From the NCBI RefSeq assembly GCF_034928825.1, contig NZ_JAYFUL010000031.1:1-64000 (forward strand): 64,000 bases of DNA, written 5' to 3'. The translations under genes were made by a program, and so were the position numbers. Position 1 is the stretch's first letter; the number at the start of each line of letters is the position of its first letter. Below are positions 1-9,012 of the stretch, piece by piece. The notes beneath the pieces are model-generated. The model worked only from the letters and a program-made list of their open reading frames with translations, did not search any database and had not been told where the DNA came from. Source of the stretch: Arcicella aquatica. GTDB lineage: Bacteria > Bacteroidota > Bacteroidia > Cytophagales > Spirosomataceae.

Positions 1-153
1 TTTTAGCAGAAACAAAATACAGAAAAACCCTGAAAATTGCCAATATTGACACTTTTTCGGGGTTATTTTATTTATAATGTATTGATAATCAAATAATTAT
101 ATTACTAAAGGGAAGCCAAGGGTGGTAAAGGAGCTTGAGAATATGTAAGGATT

Positions 154-183
154 AATAGCCAGAGGGTAACATCTCTGGCTATT
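154..183. terminator. Hairpin terminator, probably bidirectional
   Basis: An 11-bp perfect stem (AATAGCCAGAG / CTCTGGCTATT) with an 8-nt loop lies directly downstream of the leftward gene that ends at 196. The T-run is weak on both strands, so intrinsic termination is likely but not certain. The 150 bases to its left carry no reading frame I can support. Confidence 0.6.
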
Positions 184-195
184 TAAAATGTATTT

Positions 196-1242
196 TTATT
201 TAATTCGTAATTCGTTTGTGGAGAATTTTTTATTAAAAAAGTTTATATTACTTTTTGGGAAACAATTAATATCTATGTGTTCTGAAGTTGAATATTCTAA
301 TTCTTTACATAAGTTTTTTTGCCCTGAAACTCCAAGGGCATTCCATAAAGCAGGTGCAAAAAAAGTATTTTCTGCATAATTAATAAGAATAGCTGAAATT
401 GCTCTATAAAACAATGTGACTTCCTTGTCATAAAGTTGATCAAGTTCATCTAAAAACACCATTCCTAAATCATCATCAGGAAAACAAGATAGAATTATTA
501 TAGTTTGATCATGATCTGGTAAAACGGTAATCATAATGATAGAATAAAGCTTCTCTGCATCTGAATGATTGTTAAAAGGCTTACCTGAATAGGTACAAAA
601 TGGTGATATCTGAGAGGAACAAGCTATCGGAATACTATATGGAACTATAATGCTTAAATACTCTAATCCGTTATATTCTTCGTTTTCAATTAATGAATCT
701 AATTTATTCTTTGCAGATAATTGGTCATTTTTTGATAATTCAAGTCCATTCCTAAAAGAATATAAATCAGCTATAGGTATATTTTCAGTAAACAATGATT
801 CAGTATTATATGCCTTAATTTCCTCCTTTTTTCTATGATATGAATGTGCAAATGCCCTATAGGTGTGTAAAAAACAGTGCTTATCACTGTTATCAAATTT
901 ATTATTTTCTATAGGAGAAAATAATGTTGTATCGTGATGATCACAAAAACCAAAAAAAGTAGATGCACTCCCTTTTCCTATCGGCTTCAATCTCATTACT
1001 TGTGTGGTTTCACCAACTTCATAATCAGTAAAAGTATAAATTTGTTTATTACCATTTATATCTCCTTCAATAATCGAGAGCCTACCATTTCTCTGAATAC
1101 TATGTGATAGTTTTATTTTACCTTTACATGTACTTTTATCATGATAAAAGCACTCATCATCTATTTTACCTGTGTTTTTAAAAGCTGCCAAAGCTTTTCT
1201 GTAGTTAACTTTGCTCTCTTCAAAACTTTCATTCCCTTTCAT
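196..1242 (-). CDS. Uncharacterised protein with Cys/His-rich N-terminus
   Basis: This 348-aa soluble protein starts at an ATG and has no signal peptide or membrane segment. The first 105 residues hold a metal-site-like set: C31, H34, C39, the SHSIQ motif around H47, and C100 with H102/H103 in the phrase FFGFCDHHD. From memory, a similar block (Cys, His, Cys, SHSIQ, then ASTF.GFC..HD) recurs in bacterial hypothetical proteins of unknown role, some in accessory regions, but I cannot name a Pfam family. The rest has no recognised motif. It lies just downstream of the terminase gene, separated by about 275 AT-rich bases that may hold its promoter, and a hairpin terminator follows it. It could be prophage cargo or host flank. 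Function unknown. Confidence 0.75.
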   Translation of the reverse strand: MKGNESFEESKVNYRKALAAFKNTGKIDDECFYHDKSTCKGKIKLSHSIQRNGRLSIIEGDINGNKQIYTFTDYEVGETTQVMRLKPIGKGSASTFFGFCDHHDTTLFSPIENNKFDNSDKHCFLHTYRAFAHSYHRKKEEIKAYNTESLFTENIPIADLYSFRNGLELSKNDQLSAKNKLDSLIENEEYNGLEYLSIIVPYSIPIACSSQISPFCTYSGKPFNNHSDAEKLYSIIMITVLPDHDQTIIILSCFPDDDLGMVFLDELDQLYDKEVTLFYRAISAILINYAENTFFAPALWNALGVSGQKNLCKELEYSTSEHIDINCFPKSNINFFNKKFSTNELRIK

Positions 1243-1517
1243 TTATTTAGATTTTATTGTTTTAAACTAGATGCAATTTTTTATACTTTATCAAGTATTT
1301 ATAAGTAATTTGAGATAACAATTTAACTTTTTTATCTTAAAAAAAAAAGTTGCACCATTTTTATAATACTCATCTAATTAATTCAATGAAATTTAGGTGT
1401 TTACGAGTTTTGTATCTTTTTTTAATCCTTCAAGTCTGCCGTTAAAGCCCGCCCTTTGCCGTTTTGGAAATTTCCACTTTCCAGTTTGCCGAATAGCTGA
1501 AAGGTCGCCCTGGGTGG

Positions 1518-3008
1518 TTAGATAAAGTCGATGTCGAAGCCCGTGGGTAGGTGGCCGAGGCCTTGCTTCTTTTTCCAAGTGATGTAGTAGTCGACGGTAT
1601 CGGATAGGTGTGTGGCCTGCTCTTGTGGTGTGCTGGCCTTACCCTCGCTCGACTTGTCTTTACTGTAGTCGTCGTGTATGGGTGTCATCTCTATCGAGCG
1701 TATGGTAGAGCGTGCTTGGACTGGGTTAATCCTTACCTTAAATTCATCAGGGTTCTTCTCAGAAAGAATATCATGTATCAGAAAAAACTTTTCCGTTCCC
1801 TCTAAATTATATGTGAGCGGCTGTAAAAATACTTCCCAACCAGCCTCCGAAAATACTTCCGAAAACAGGTCAAATAAAGTTAGCCATTTACCATCCCTAA
1901 ATTTAGTCCCAGCAGATTTAGACCCACCATTCCTATCACCCGTAATATACACCGTTTTCTTACCATGGTTACCATATTGCTCCACTACCTTCTCGGCCAG
2001 CGTCTCAGCCATGGTCTTGTTATTCTTAGGTGTCTTTACGAACGCATCAGCTACTTGTTTGAGCTCCATACCATCAGGCTGCCATATCGTACAGCTCGTG
2101 AAATGGGCATTAAAGTCAACCGATATTTCAAGCGGTCTATGTTGGGTATAATATTCTAAGTCAGCTGGGCAATGCTTCAACAATTCAAAAGCAGGATAAA
2201 ACGTCTTTGGTGTTTTACCCAGCCTGTTTCCCTCTACCTCAACATCAAACTCCAGATCAGTCAATGTTTCTCTAAGGTTATCAATATAGTCTTCAGGCAA
2301 AAATGCTTGATTATCCTTTGTTTTAATATGGGCAAAAAAGTATTTATCAGGATGCTTCTTGGCCAGCTCCTCATATTCAAACATCCATTCCCCACTAGTA
2401 CCATAGGGTGGCGACGAAAAGAAATAAAATCCCCAGTGTAAATTACTATGGAATTTCCCTTTATTGGCTCGTATCCTACCAATCAAAATTTTCAGCCATT
2501 CTCGTTTGAACAAAAGCCCTTCATCCATAATCACAAAATCGTCATTTCGTCCACGGTGGATATCGGGCGTAAGTTTATAAGCACAAAGCTCCACGACAAA
2601 GCCGTTCGGGAAACTGATACAGTTACTCCAGTCGTCGGGCTCTTGGAATGGCCTATCCCAATTTTTAGGAGGTTCACGCCAAAGCACATAATCGCCATGA
2701 CCCGTATCCCAATTATAGGGTTTACAATCCCAGCGGTTTTCATCGCTCCAAGTCGCCTTGAGACCAGGCATCAATGAACGCTTTGCTTGGGTAATGGTTA
2801 TACAAGCAAATTGCCCCTTGGCTCGGGGCAATTCTTCTTTCATAATCATGATTAAGTCGGCCAAAGCGACTGATTTTCCTGATCCAATTCCACCCACAAT
2901 TCCCGCAGTTTTTACTCCTTGAGAATCTAAATTAAACATAACAGCTTCTAAAAAATCAGCTTGTTTGTTGTTCACCTGAACATTCTGAATCTTGTCCAAT
3001 AAGCTCAT
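1518..3008 (-). CDS. terL: Phage terminase large subunit
   Basis: The ATPase/nuclease motor that packages phage DNA into proheads. The 496-aa length is typical. Walker A is GGIGSGKS at residues 39-46 and a Walker B-like VIMDE is at 159-163. Downstream, a VDFNAHF segment near residue 296 and a TGDRNGG segment near 360 provide the acidic residues expected of the RNase H-like nuclease half. The start codon lies inside the upstream small-subunit gene (53-nt overlap), the usual coupling for terminases. It is the last gene of the leftward late operon, which is unusual because terminase genes normally open the late region. Confidence 0.92.
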   Translation of the reverse strand: MSLLDKIQNVQVNNKQADFLEAVMFNLDSQGVKTAGIVGGIGSGKSVALADLIMIMKEELPRAKGQFACITITQAKRSLMPGLKATWSDENRWDCKPYNWDTGHGDYVLWREPPKNWDRPFQEPDDWSNCISFPNGFVVELCAYKLTPDIHRGRNDDFVIMDEGLLFKREWLKILIGRIRANKGKFHSNLHWGFYFFSSPPYGTSGEWMFEYEELAKKHPDKYFFAHIKTKDNQAFLPEDYIDNLRETLTDLEFDVEVEGNRLGKTPKTFYPAFELLKHCPADLEYYTQHRPLEISVDFNAHFTSCTIWQPDGMELKQVADAFVKTPKNNKTMAETLAEKVVEQYGNHGKKTVYITGDRNGGSKSAGTKFRDGKWLTLFDLFSEVFSEAGWEVFLQPLTYNLEGTEKFFLIHDILSEKNPDEFKVRINPVQARSTIRSIEMTPIHDDYSKDKSSEGKASTPQEQATHLSDTVDYYITWKKKQGLGHLPTGFDIDFI

Positions 3009-3519
3009 AATTTGTATCTTTTATGGTATTCGGTGTAGCGTAATTATTATTTACTTCAACTCTTTTAATGACAATTTTGGTCGGTTTTTTCTTTTCATCA
3101 ATGTTAGCTTTGATTTCATCATAAGCTCCGTCGATTTTGGCTGCTTCTTTCATTAGCTTTAAATAGGCATCAAAATCACTGGCGTTTTTGGCATTGTAGG
3201 CTGCTTCCCGAAACATCTCAGCATACAAAAATTTGATACCTTCTTTATTGCGGAGCTGGCGAAGCTCAGCAAAGGTTTCATAGGTCATTGCCAAAATTTC
3301 TCTGGCTCGTCTATCTTGTACTTTTACTTGCTTATCATTCTTTAATAGTTGAATTACTTCCGTATCAGAATAACCGTCTTTTAGCCAGCTCCGTGCAATA
3401 TCAATTTTATTGAACGTTTCGGCTTGGGTCGGTGTGAGCTCTTTTCCTAATAGTAAATGCTCCCTGAAGACGCTCATTTCTTCATAGACTTTATCCAGGT
3501 ATTTATTATGTTGTCTCAT
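2956..3519 (-). CDS. terS: Phage terminase small subunit (probable)
   Basis: A 187-aa, mostly helical, charged protein encoded immediately upstream of and overlapping the large terminase. Residues 35-75 (ARSWLKDGYSDTEVIQLL and following) read as a helix-turn-helix-like DNA-recognition segment, as in small terminases that select the packaging site. The C-terminal 50 residues are hydrophilic and probably flexible. Assignment rests mainly on position and size. The ATG start overlaps the end of the upstream gene by 14 nt. Confidence 0.75.
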   Translation of the reverse strand: MRQHNKYLDKVYEEMSVFREHLLLGKELTPTQAETFNKIDIARSWLKDGYSDTEVIQLLKNDKQVKVQDRRAREILAMTYETFAELRQLRNKEGIKFLYAEMFREAAYNAKNASDFDAYLKLMKEAAKIDGAYDEIKANIDEKKKPTKIVIKRVEVNNNYATPNTIKDTNYELIGQDSECSGEQQTS

Positions 3520-3907
3520 ATCTCAAGCGAATCAATTCTTGGTTAATTTCTTCTTTCCTTAATTTACTTTTGGCCAGTTTTTCCGACCATTCTCCAACCT
3601 TGGAGCTCTCTGGCTTTTCAGCAATCTTTTGATCAAGCTTCCAAATGGCCGTATTCAATAATTGTAATTCATGCCTTAATTCTCCTTCTTTTTGTGGGTT
3701 GCCAGTAGCTTTTGAAACGTTTTCTTCAGGTAACTTTCCAAACTTTTCGTAATGTGCAATTTTGATTCTTCGCTCTTTCCATTGATTTCGTTTTTCCCTA
3801 ATCTGATCAATGATTGGTTTAACGCCATCCACGTCGTTATCATCAAAAGTGTGTAGCTTATTAGACAAAAGAGCGGCATCACGATGCAACGTTTCCGCTT
3901 CCATCAT
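3506..3907 (-). CDS. Phage coiled-coil protein of unknown function
   Basis: About 133 aa, almost entirely charged helix with heptad-like leucines (for example KLDQKIAEK and EEINQELIRL). The reading frame extends four codons upstream to a TTG, but two consecutive ATG codons at 3907 and 3904 are the better start. It lies between a virion-associated small protein and the terminase small subunit, with coupling overlap to the latter. No family recognised. A packaging accessory role is possible by position only. Confidence 0.7.
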   Translation of the reverse strand: MMEAETLHRDAALLSNKLHTFDDNDVDGVKPIIDQIREKRNQWKERRIKIAHYEKFGKLPEENVSKATGNPQKEGELRHELQLLNTAIWKLDQKIAEKPESSKVGEWSEKLAKSKLRKEEINQELIRLRYETT

Positions 3908-3942
3908 GAGCCGCTCCAACTCTATTGGTGTAGAACTATTTT

Positions 3943-4302
3943 CTAAACTGTTTTTTTTTCTTCAGTAGCTGCTGCTTGATTGTCAGTTATCGACGTTTCC
4001 TGAGTTGCCTTTTCTTCTTTTGTAGCCTGATCAGCCACACTATCAGCTTTCTTAGAGTCATCTTGTGTTTGTTCTGGTTTAGAAACTTCTTTGGTTTCAA
4101 CAACCTCTTTTTTATTTACTGTAGACTTTTGAACTGGTTTTGCATTTACGTCCGCTTTATCGCTTTCTTCAGCTTCTTTCGCACAGGCGTTCTCATAAGC
4201 CAAAGTAGCCAGCTCAAGCTTTTCTTTGGAGGCTTCCGTTTTAAAAGCATTATGTTCCATTTCTGCCAATTGCATATCGGCAAATAATCTTTCTGATTTC
4301 AT
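3943..4302 (-). CDS. Hydrophilic low-complexity phage protein
   Basis: The 119-aa product has a helical N-terminal half (residues 1-45) followed by a tail of about 70 residues rich in Lys, Glu, Thr and Ala, likely disordered. The stop of the upstream 73-aa gene and this ATG share one base (TAATG), so translation is probably coupled. It sits in the capsid-to-terminase block. Function unknown. Head-tail connector genes often occur in this spot, but nothing in the sequence proves that. Confidence 0.7.
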   Translation of the reverse strand: MKSERLFADMQLAEMEHNAFKTEASKEKLELATLAYENACAKEAEESDKADVNAKPVQKSTVNKKEVVETKEVSKPEQTQDDSKKADSVADQATKEEKATQETSITDNQAAATEEKKTV

Positions 4303-4523
4303 TATTTGATTGAAGGGGATAAAAGGTTTTTATAAACGCTTGGAGGTGTTGGCTCTTCATGATAATTTTCATTGATAGCAATGAACGGATTACCATTGTT
4401 AAAAAGCACTTCGGCCTCTTCATCGGTCAACCCATCATTAATGTACTTGGTCTGACCCATGACAAAAGTGTGGACTTTCCCTGCGTTTTCTTGATCAACG
4501 ACTTTATACTTATTGAGTGCCAT
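4302..4523 (-). CDS. Small phage protein (73 aa)
   Basis: A short protein with an acidic segment (GLTDEEAEVLF) typical of small head-completion or connector proteins. Supported by its ATG start, tight packing between neighbours and TAATG coupling with the next gene. No domain recognised. Confidence 0.65.
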   Translation of the reverse strand: MALNKYKVVDQENAGKVHTFVMGQTKYINDGLTDEEAEVLFNNGNPFIAINENYHEEPTPPSVYKNLLSPSIK

Positions 4524-4576
4524 TGTGATAAAATTTATAGCGTGTCAATCTTTTCGACACGCTAAAGGTTGAATAA

Positions 4577-5272
4577 TTAGGCTGGTAATGCAGCAACAGC
4601 AAACGTCACAGTATTAGCCAACGGACACACTGGGTGTGTATAACCGTCATTTTTGGCCGTGAAGGTGGTTTTCTTACGTTCAGTTCCTTTGGCTGGTGTA
4701 GATGATTTAGCCTCGAACATCAACGGCACGTACTTATCACCCAAATAATAAAGGCTGTTATCGTTCCCCTGAACAATGATGTTTACAGGCGTTTCATACA
4801 AAAGAGCCATTAATTTGGCGATATCAGCATCAAACCCTAAAATATCAAATTCAATCCCCTGCGTAAATCCAGCTCCAATCTTCATTTCACCATCCCATTT
4901 TAACGTATCGTACCAAGCTTCAATCTCAACAGCCATTTTCCCAGCTGCCAACGGAATCGCTCCCGAATACTTGCCTGAACTTTTGATGAGTTCATAATCA
5001 ATAAACTCATTCAAAATGTCTTCTGTCAAAATGATATACAGTCGTTTTGAGCCTCCCAGCTGTGGGTTTTGGCTTCTTCTTCTGATTCCCGTCAAAGCCG
5101 TGGCAAAAAACATTCCTGAAGGGTTTTCTAATGTTACGCCCGTAACCAATTGAAGCCCTATACTGCCCGACAACATCATAAACATAGATAAAATCGGATT
5201 GGCTGTATTAATAAAAGTAGCGATGCCCAAGGCTACACAAAGCAGCACAATAAGCGTTTTTAATTTTGTCAT
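4577..5272 (-). CDS. Putative virion protein with two N-terminal hydrophobic segments
   Basis: The 231-aa product opens with two long hydrophobic stretches (about residues 5-22 and 25-50), followed by a soluble domain of mixed beta character ending in an Ala-rich C-terminus. It follows the capsid gene by 62 nt. A membrane-like N-terminus is unusual in the head module. The soluble part could be a decoration, tail-tube or ejection protein, but I do not recognise a family. The ATG at 5272 is the first plausible start. A later start such as the Met near residue 54 would remove both hydrophobic segments, so the topology depends on start choice. Confidence 0.65.
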   Translation of the reverse strand: MTKLKTLIVLLCVALGIATFINTANPILSMFMMLSGSIGLQLVTGVTLENPSGMFFATALTGIRRRSQNPQLGGSKRLYIILTEDILNEFIDYELIKSSGKYSGAIPLAAGKMAVEIEAWYDTLKWDGEMKIGAGFTQGIEFDILGFDADIAKLMALLYETPVNIIVQGNDNSLYYLGDKYVPLMFEAKSSTPAKGTERKKTTFTAKNDGYTHPVCPLANTVTFAVAALPA

Positions 5273-5333
5273 TTTATATATTTCTTGAATTATTACCTGT
5301 ATTCAAAACTCATCACTCAAAACTCACAACTTC

Positions 5334-6314
5334 CTAAAGTCTATTATTACCAAACCATTCCGAGCCCAAACCATACTCCACACAAGCAGAATAAAGAATA
5401 TTAAGCTCAAACCATTTGATTTGCTCTTTCATTTTTACTTGATACTTGCCAGTATCTTCGTTTGTAAAGAAGAACAAATCGGGACTAATAAACATCATAT
5501 TGCTTGCTGCCAAGGCAGGATCTACGTCAAACGAAATGTTATCAAAGTCATCAACCTTGGTCGCAATCTCATTTGGCCCGACTGTATTCGGGAATTTCGC
5601 TCTACGGTTGGCATCGTATAAACGTTTGTTTGTTGGCGAAATCTTAAATTTCAATGGTTTAGCTGATAAGGCTGGATTGACGTCTGTCAAAGCACAAATC
5701 GCTCTAACTTCGTCATAAATGTTCGTAACGCTCAAGGCTGTACCTACCGAGTTCAACACGTTGCTGCTTGGGATATCCCCACCAGCTCCTCTACCTGCCG
5801 TAAACTTCTTAATCAAACCGTCGATAGAAGACATTGAGCCAAAACCAGCTTGATTGAAAACCCCTTTATAAGTCCCGAAAAGTGCCAAACCTTCACCTGA
5901 TTTCTTCAAGACTTGCCCAATAAAGAACAGCTCCCAAGGGTTGGCCAGCACTTGTTCTTTGGTCATCGCTCCAGACGTAACCAAACGTTCGTAACTTCTG
6001 AAAATCTTCAAAATATCACTTCGTTTCAATACCAAGTCAATGTCGATATCGAAAAACGTTGGCAATTTTGCTCCAATCTTTACAGCGTCAGCCGTTGGTG
6101 TAAAATCGTCTTTAGCTGGTTGATTGGCATCCTTGGTAATGATGCTTACAATCGGGGTTTTAGAGTCTGTTTGTTCTACGTTAAAATCATTTCTGATTTT
6201 CCCGAAACCATCCATTACCGACTCATTGATAACGATAGGCGACTGTGAAATCAAATTTTCTAATTCATCTGGCAACGAATCAAAATTTGGTTGAATAGAA
6301 CTAGTAATAGGCAT
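5334..6314 (-). CDS. Major capsid protein (probable)
   Basis: Predicted main prohead shell protein of 326 aa. It directly follows, in transcription order, a head protease and a coiled-coil scaffold, the HK97-like protease-scaffold-capsid arrangement. The frame stays open 24 codons upstream, but the ATG at 6314 (MPITSS) is preferred because the upstream extension is basic, unlike a capsid N-terminus, and crosses an intergenic repeat-like stretch (6,355-6,395). The protein is mixed alpha/beta without membrane segments or low complexity, matching the family size. Sequence similarity to a named capsid family was not recognised directly; the call rests on context. Confidence 0.75.
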   Translation of the reverse strand: MPITSSIQPNFDSLPDELENLISQSPIVINESVMDGFGKIRNDFNVEQTDSKTPIVSIITKDANQPAKDDFTPTADAVKIGAKLPTFFDIDIDLVLKRSDILKIFRSYERLVTSGAMTKEQVLANPWELFFIGQVLKKSGEGLALFGTYKGVFNQAGFGSMSSIDGLIKKFTAGRGAGGDIPSSNVLNSVGTALSVTNIYDEVRAICALTDVNPALSAKPLKFKISPTNKRLYDANRRAKFPNTVGPNEIATKVDDFDNISFDVDPALAASNMMFISPDLFFFTNEDTGKYQVKMKEQIKWFELNILYSACVEYGLGSEWFGNNRL

Positions 6315-6399
6315 AATCTTTTGTTTTTTGTTGTTAAAATAAACTTGATATAATTGAAGCCTGCGTAGCTTCTCAAAGCTCATCACTCATAGCTCAAAG

Positions 6400-6831
6400 C
6401 TAGTTTTTCGCTTTACTCAGCAAAATAGACATCGGATGATCCTTCGCTAATTCACCTTTGTTTTTAGCAGCACTATCACTGGCATCTGCTCCTGGTAATT
6501 TGTTTCCAAGGTTTGCTTTTTCATCATAAAACTCTTTATAAGTATTACGCTCCTTTTCAGTGTCGGCTAGCTTAGTTGATAAATCGTTTTTAGTGGTTTC
6601 TAAATCCGTTACCTTTTGAGCCAAATCTGAATTTTTAACCTTTTCGGCATCATAATCTTCTTTGAGTTTCATATTACCCTCTTGCTGAGTATCCAATCGG
6701 GCTTTCAGCTCCGTCATTTCTTCCGAAAATGTCGCTAATTGTTCCGCTGAAATCGTTTCAGACATCATCTTGAAACTCTTTGGTAAATGTTCTTGTAGCC
6801 AATCTTTGGCTACCGTTGTTGGTTTACTCAT
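6400..6831 (-). CDS. Phage scaffold protein (probable)
   Basis: A 143-aa acidic protein whose residues 25-100 form a continuous coiled coil (repeats such as LAQKVTDLETTKNDLSTKL), ending in a short basic C-terminus (PMSILLSKAKN). This matches scaffolding proteins that template prohead assembly and dock to the capsid by a basic tail. It is encoded between the head protease and the capsid, 20 nt after the protease gene. Confidence 0.75.
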   Translation of the reverse strand: MSKPTTVAKDWLQEHLPKSFKMMSETISAEQLATFSEEMTELKARLDTQQEGNMKLKEDYDAEKVKNSDLAQKVTDLETTKNDLSTKLADTEKERNTYKEFYDEKANLGNKLPGADASDSAAKNKGELAKDHPMSILLSKAKN

Positions 6832-6850
6832 GTGTAGAAATATTAATTGT

Positions 6851-7672
6851 TTAACCTTTTGAAAGTTGTAAGCTTCGCTTTATAGCGTCCGAAAGTGAGC
6901 CAACCTTATCCGCTAATCCAAGCTCCAGCCCTTGTTTGATGTTATAAGTATCACCTTTAAAAACTTCTTCGTTTTTTATCTTACCTACACGTCCACGTTT
7001 TACATACCCTACAAATTCCTGTCTGGCCATATTCACTTGGTTTTGTAGTATTGCCCTAGTCTCTTCGGTTAAAGGCTCGTACATATTAATCAACGCTTTA
7101 CGCTCGCCACCTTTGGCTCTAAAAATCTCCAATGAAATCCCCTGTTGTTCTAATTCTCTTTGATGATTTTCATAAAAGATTAAGGAAGATATTGATCCAA
7201 TGCCTGTAGAAGAATCGTTTTCAAGCCAAATTTCATCCGCTTGCGAGGCTACAAAATACCCTGCAGAATAACATTTAGCAGTCTGTACTAACAAGGGTTT
7301 AGCTTTTCTAAATTCATTTACGGCATCAGCCAATAATGAACAACTATCAGCTGTCCCTCCTGGTGTATTGATTTTGAGAACCGATGCTCTGTAAGCATCA
7401 TCTTTTTTGGCCGATGCCAAAAGGTCGGCTATCAGTTCATTACTCGAGCGACCCATTTCCCCAAAAATGGGTAGTACCAACACATTAGGATTATTAGATA
7501 ACTTCTTAGTAAAATACTGGTTATACCACTTGGCATCATCCGCAGTAAGCATATTTTTAGCACCTCCCAACACATCAAAAAGCCCTAAAGCTCCGCTGGC
7601 TGTTTGCTTGTTGCTAACTCTTAAATACGATTCTTCAATGTTCCATATATGCTCAGTAAATAAATTGGCCAT
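6851..7672 (-). CDS. S49 (SppA-like) head maturation protease
   Basis: A 273-aa serine protease of the SppA/S49 clan, expected to cleave scaffold and capsid during head maturation. The GEMG turn at 71-74 and INTPGGTADS at 101-110 form the ClpP/crotonase-like core. S136 in YSAGYFVASQADE is the nucleophile position, and a Lys around 187-192 (RAKGGERK) is the candidate general base. The segment STGIGSI at 155-161 matches the conserved SppA block. First gene of the protease-scaffold-capsid cluster. Confidence 0.87.
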   Translation of the reverse strand: MANLFTEHIWNIEESYLRVSNKQTASGALGLFDVLGGAKNMLTADDAKWYNQYFTKKLSNNPNVLVLPIFGEMGRSSNELIADLLASAKKDDAYRASVLKINTPGGTADSCSLLADAVNEFRKAKPLLVQTAKCYSAGYFVASQADEIWLENDSSTGIGSISSLIFYENHQRELEQQGISLEIFRAKGGERKALINMYEPLTEETRAILQNQVNMARQEFVGYVKRGRVGKIKNEEVFKGDTYNIKQGLELGLADKVGSLSDAIKRSLQLSKG

Positions 7673-7739
7673 GATATTTGTAGAATTTTTCTACGAATAT
7701 CATGGCTAAAAAACCATTAATGAAGGACAGAATAGTATA

Positions 7740-8156
7740 TTAAATTTGATCGAAGCGAGATACAAATTCTATTTTTATAAATTTTACTTTTGAAACATTT
7801 ATGGCTCTTATTACTTGCCCAACATCACCTTTATAATCTTTTTCAAAATTAACATGTGTCAAAGATTGATCGGCTTCTAAATAAAAAAATCTTTTAATTA
7901 AATTATGGATAAAACCTATTTTGTATTTCTTTTTATTTGGTTCTATAAAACAAGATTTCTCATTAAATAGGGTATCAAATTCATATTGAATATTTACCTC
8001 TTGTTTTAATTTACTTTCTTCAGTTAAATTATCTCCAAATAATTCTAATTCTAAAACAATTATTACATTGTACCTGTAGTCAACTAATTCAGGCGTAGTT
8101 TCATTAAATTCACTGTAATCAAAGAAATTTGACAATTTCTTTTCGATTGTTTCCAT
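7740..8156 (-). CDS. Hypothetical protein (138 aa)
   Basis: An acidic, Asn/Lys/Ile-rich protein with alternating hydrophobic strands, no signal peptide and no membrane segment. Its base composition is visibly more AT-rich than the neighbouring structural genes, which suggests an inserted accessory gene (moron). It sits between the DUF1353 gene and the head protease. No family recognised. Confidence 0.65.
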   Translation of the reverse strand: METIEKKLSNFFDYSEFNETTPELVDYRYNVIIVLELELFGDNLTEESKLKQEVNIQYEFDTLFNEKSCFIEPNKKKYKIGFIHNLIKRFFYLEADQSLTHVNFEKDYKGDVGQVIRAINVSKVKFIKIEFVSRFDQI

Positions 8157-8193
8157 ACAATAAGGGTATTGGGTTTAAATTTTTAAAAATATT

Positions 8194-8586
8194 TTACTTA
8201 GCTTTTCTCCAAGCATATTTACCAAACAATCTGACCATCAAATACATTACATAATTTGTAAATTTATTTTCATCATTCACTTTATTAGCCAAATACAAAA
8301 ACTGATCATCCGCAAATTTCCGTGCAGCCTTTTCACCTAGCTCTTTTTGTCTATACTGTAAATCATACAAATAATCATGCACCAAAGCTGCCCTGTTGTA
8401 TTTTCCAATGGGAGGGAACAAACTCCAGAGCCAGCGAGGTACACTGGCAAAATCAGTAACATACCCAGCGTTTACCAAAACAGACGAGCCGTCTGAAAGT
8501 ATTTCTTCAAACGGCTCATGTAGCTCCCACCAATCACTTTTATCCGTGGGAGCTTCCCTATAAACAACAACAATCTTACTGAACAT
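8194..8586 (-). CDS. DUF1353 family phage protein
   Basis: A roughly 130-aa protein with the DUF1353 signature: DG.SVLVNAGYVTDFASVP, then WLWSLFPP, then NRAALVHDYLYD. The conserved Asp/His/Asp residues of this family look like an enzymatic or metal site. The family is common in phage tail/lysis regions but its reaction is not established. The ATG at 8586 is preferred. The frame continues 15 codons upstream but that part overlaps the previous gene. The chosen start overlaps the upstream stop by 11 nt, consistent with coupling. Confidence 0.85.
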   Translation of the reverse strand: MFSKIVVVYREAPTDKSDWWELHEPFEEILSDGSSVLVNAGYVTDFASVPRWLWSLFPPIGKYNRAALVHDYLYDLQYRQKELGEKAARKFADDQFLYLANKVNDENKFTNYVMYLMVRLFGKYAWRKAK

Positions 8587-8992
8587 TGGTAACAGACAAT
8601 TTAAAATCTGTAAGACTACCCTCAAAAGCAAAGTTTTGTAAAGCGGTATTTATGGTCGCCAAGGTTTCAGCACTCGGAAAAGCCCTGTTTTGTTCTATCA
8701 ATAAATACAAATCAAAAGGAATGGCCTTGCTACCTGTATCAAACAAAACAGGTGTTATAAAATCAGCGATTGATTCTTCCAGTACTGGCTTTCCTGATTT
8801 CATCACTGGCACACCATTTTCATCTAATTTCGGAATCATTTTGATATATTTCTCTGAAATTATTTCATAAGAAATTTCACAAAGCTTTTGACCATCCGCT
8901 ACAAACAAATCTCTTAAAAGCGTGTAACGCATGGTTGTTGGTATTACCGTTACCTTATAAGGCAAAGCGATATTAATTGAGGCACTTTTCAT
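8576..8992 (-). CDS. Phage protein of unknown function (138 aa)
   Basis: A compact mixed alpha/beta protein located 20 nt downstream of the tail fibre gene and overlapping the DUF1353 gene. It may be a tail-associated accessory or fibre chaperone, by position only. No recognised domain. Confidence 0.65.
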   Translation of the reverse strand: MKSASINIALPYKVTVIPTTMRYTLLRDLFVADGQKLCEISYEIISEKYIKMIPKLDENGVPVMKSGKPVLEESIADFITPVLFDTGSKAIPFDLYLLIEQNRAFPSAETLATINTALQNFAFEGSLTDFKLSVTNVQ

Positions 8993-9012
8993 ACTATTTC
9001 TATTTTGTAAGC

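Noticed and set aside
1393..1578. 61-codon frame overlapping the 3' end of the terminase gene
   Set aside because: Mostly a shifted frame of terminase codons plus noncoding DNA, Arg/Pro/Lys-rich, no supporting signals.
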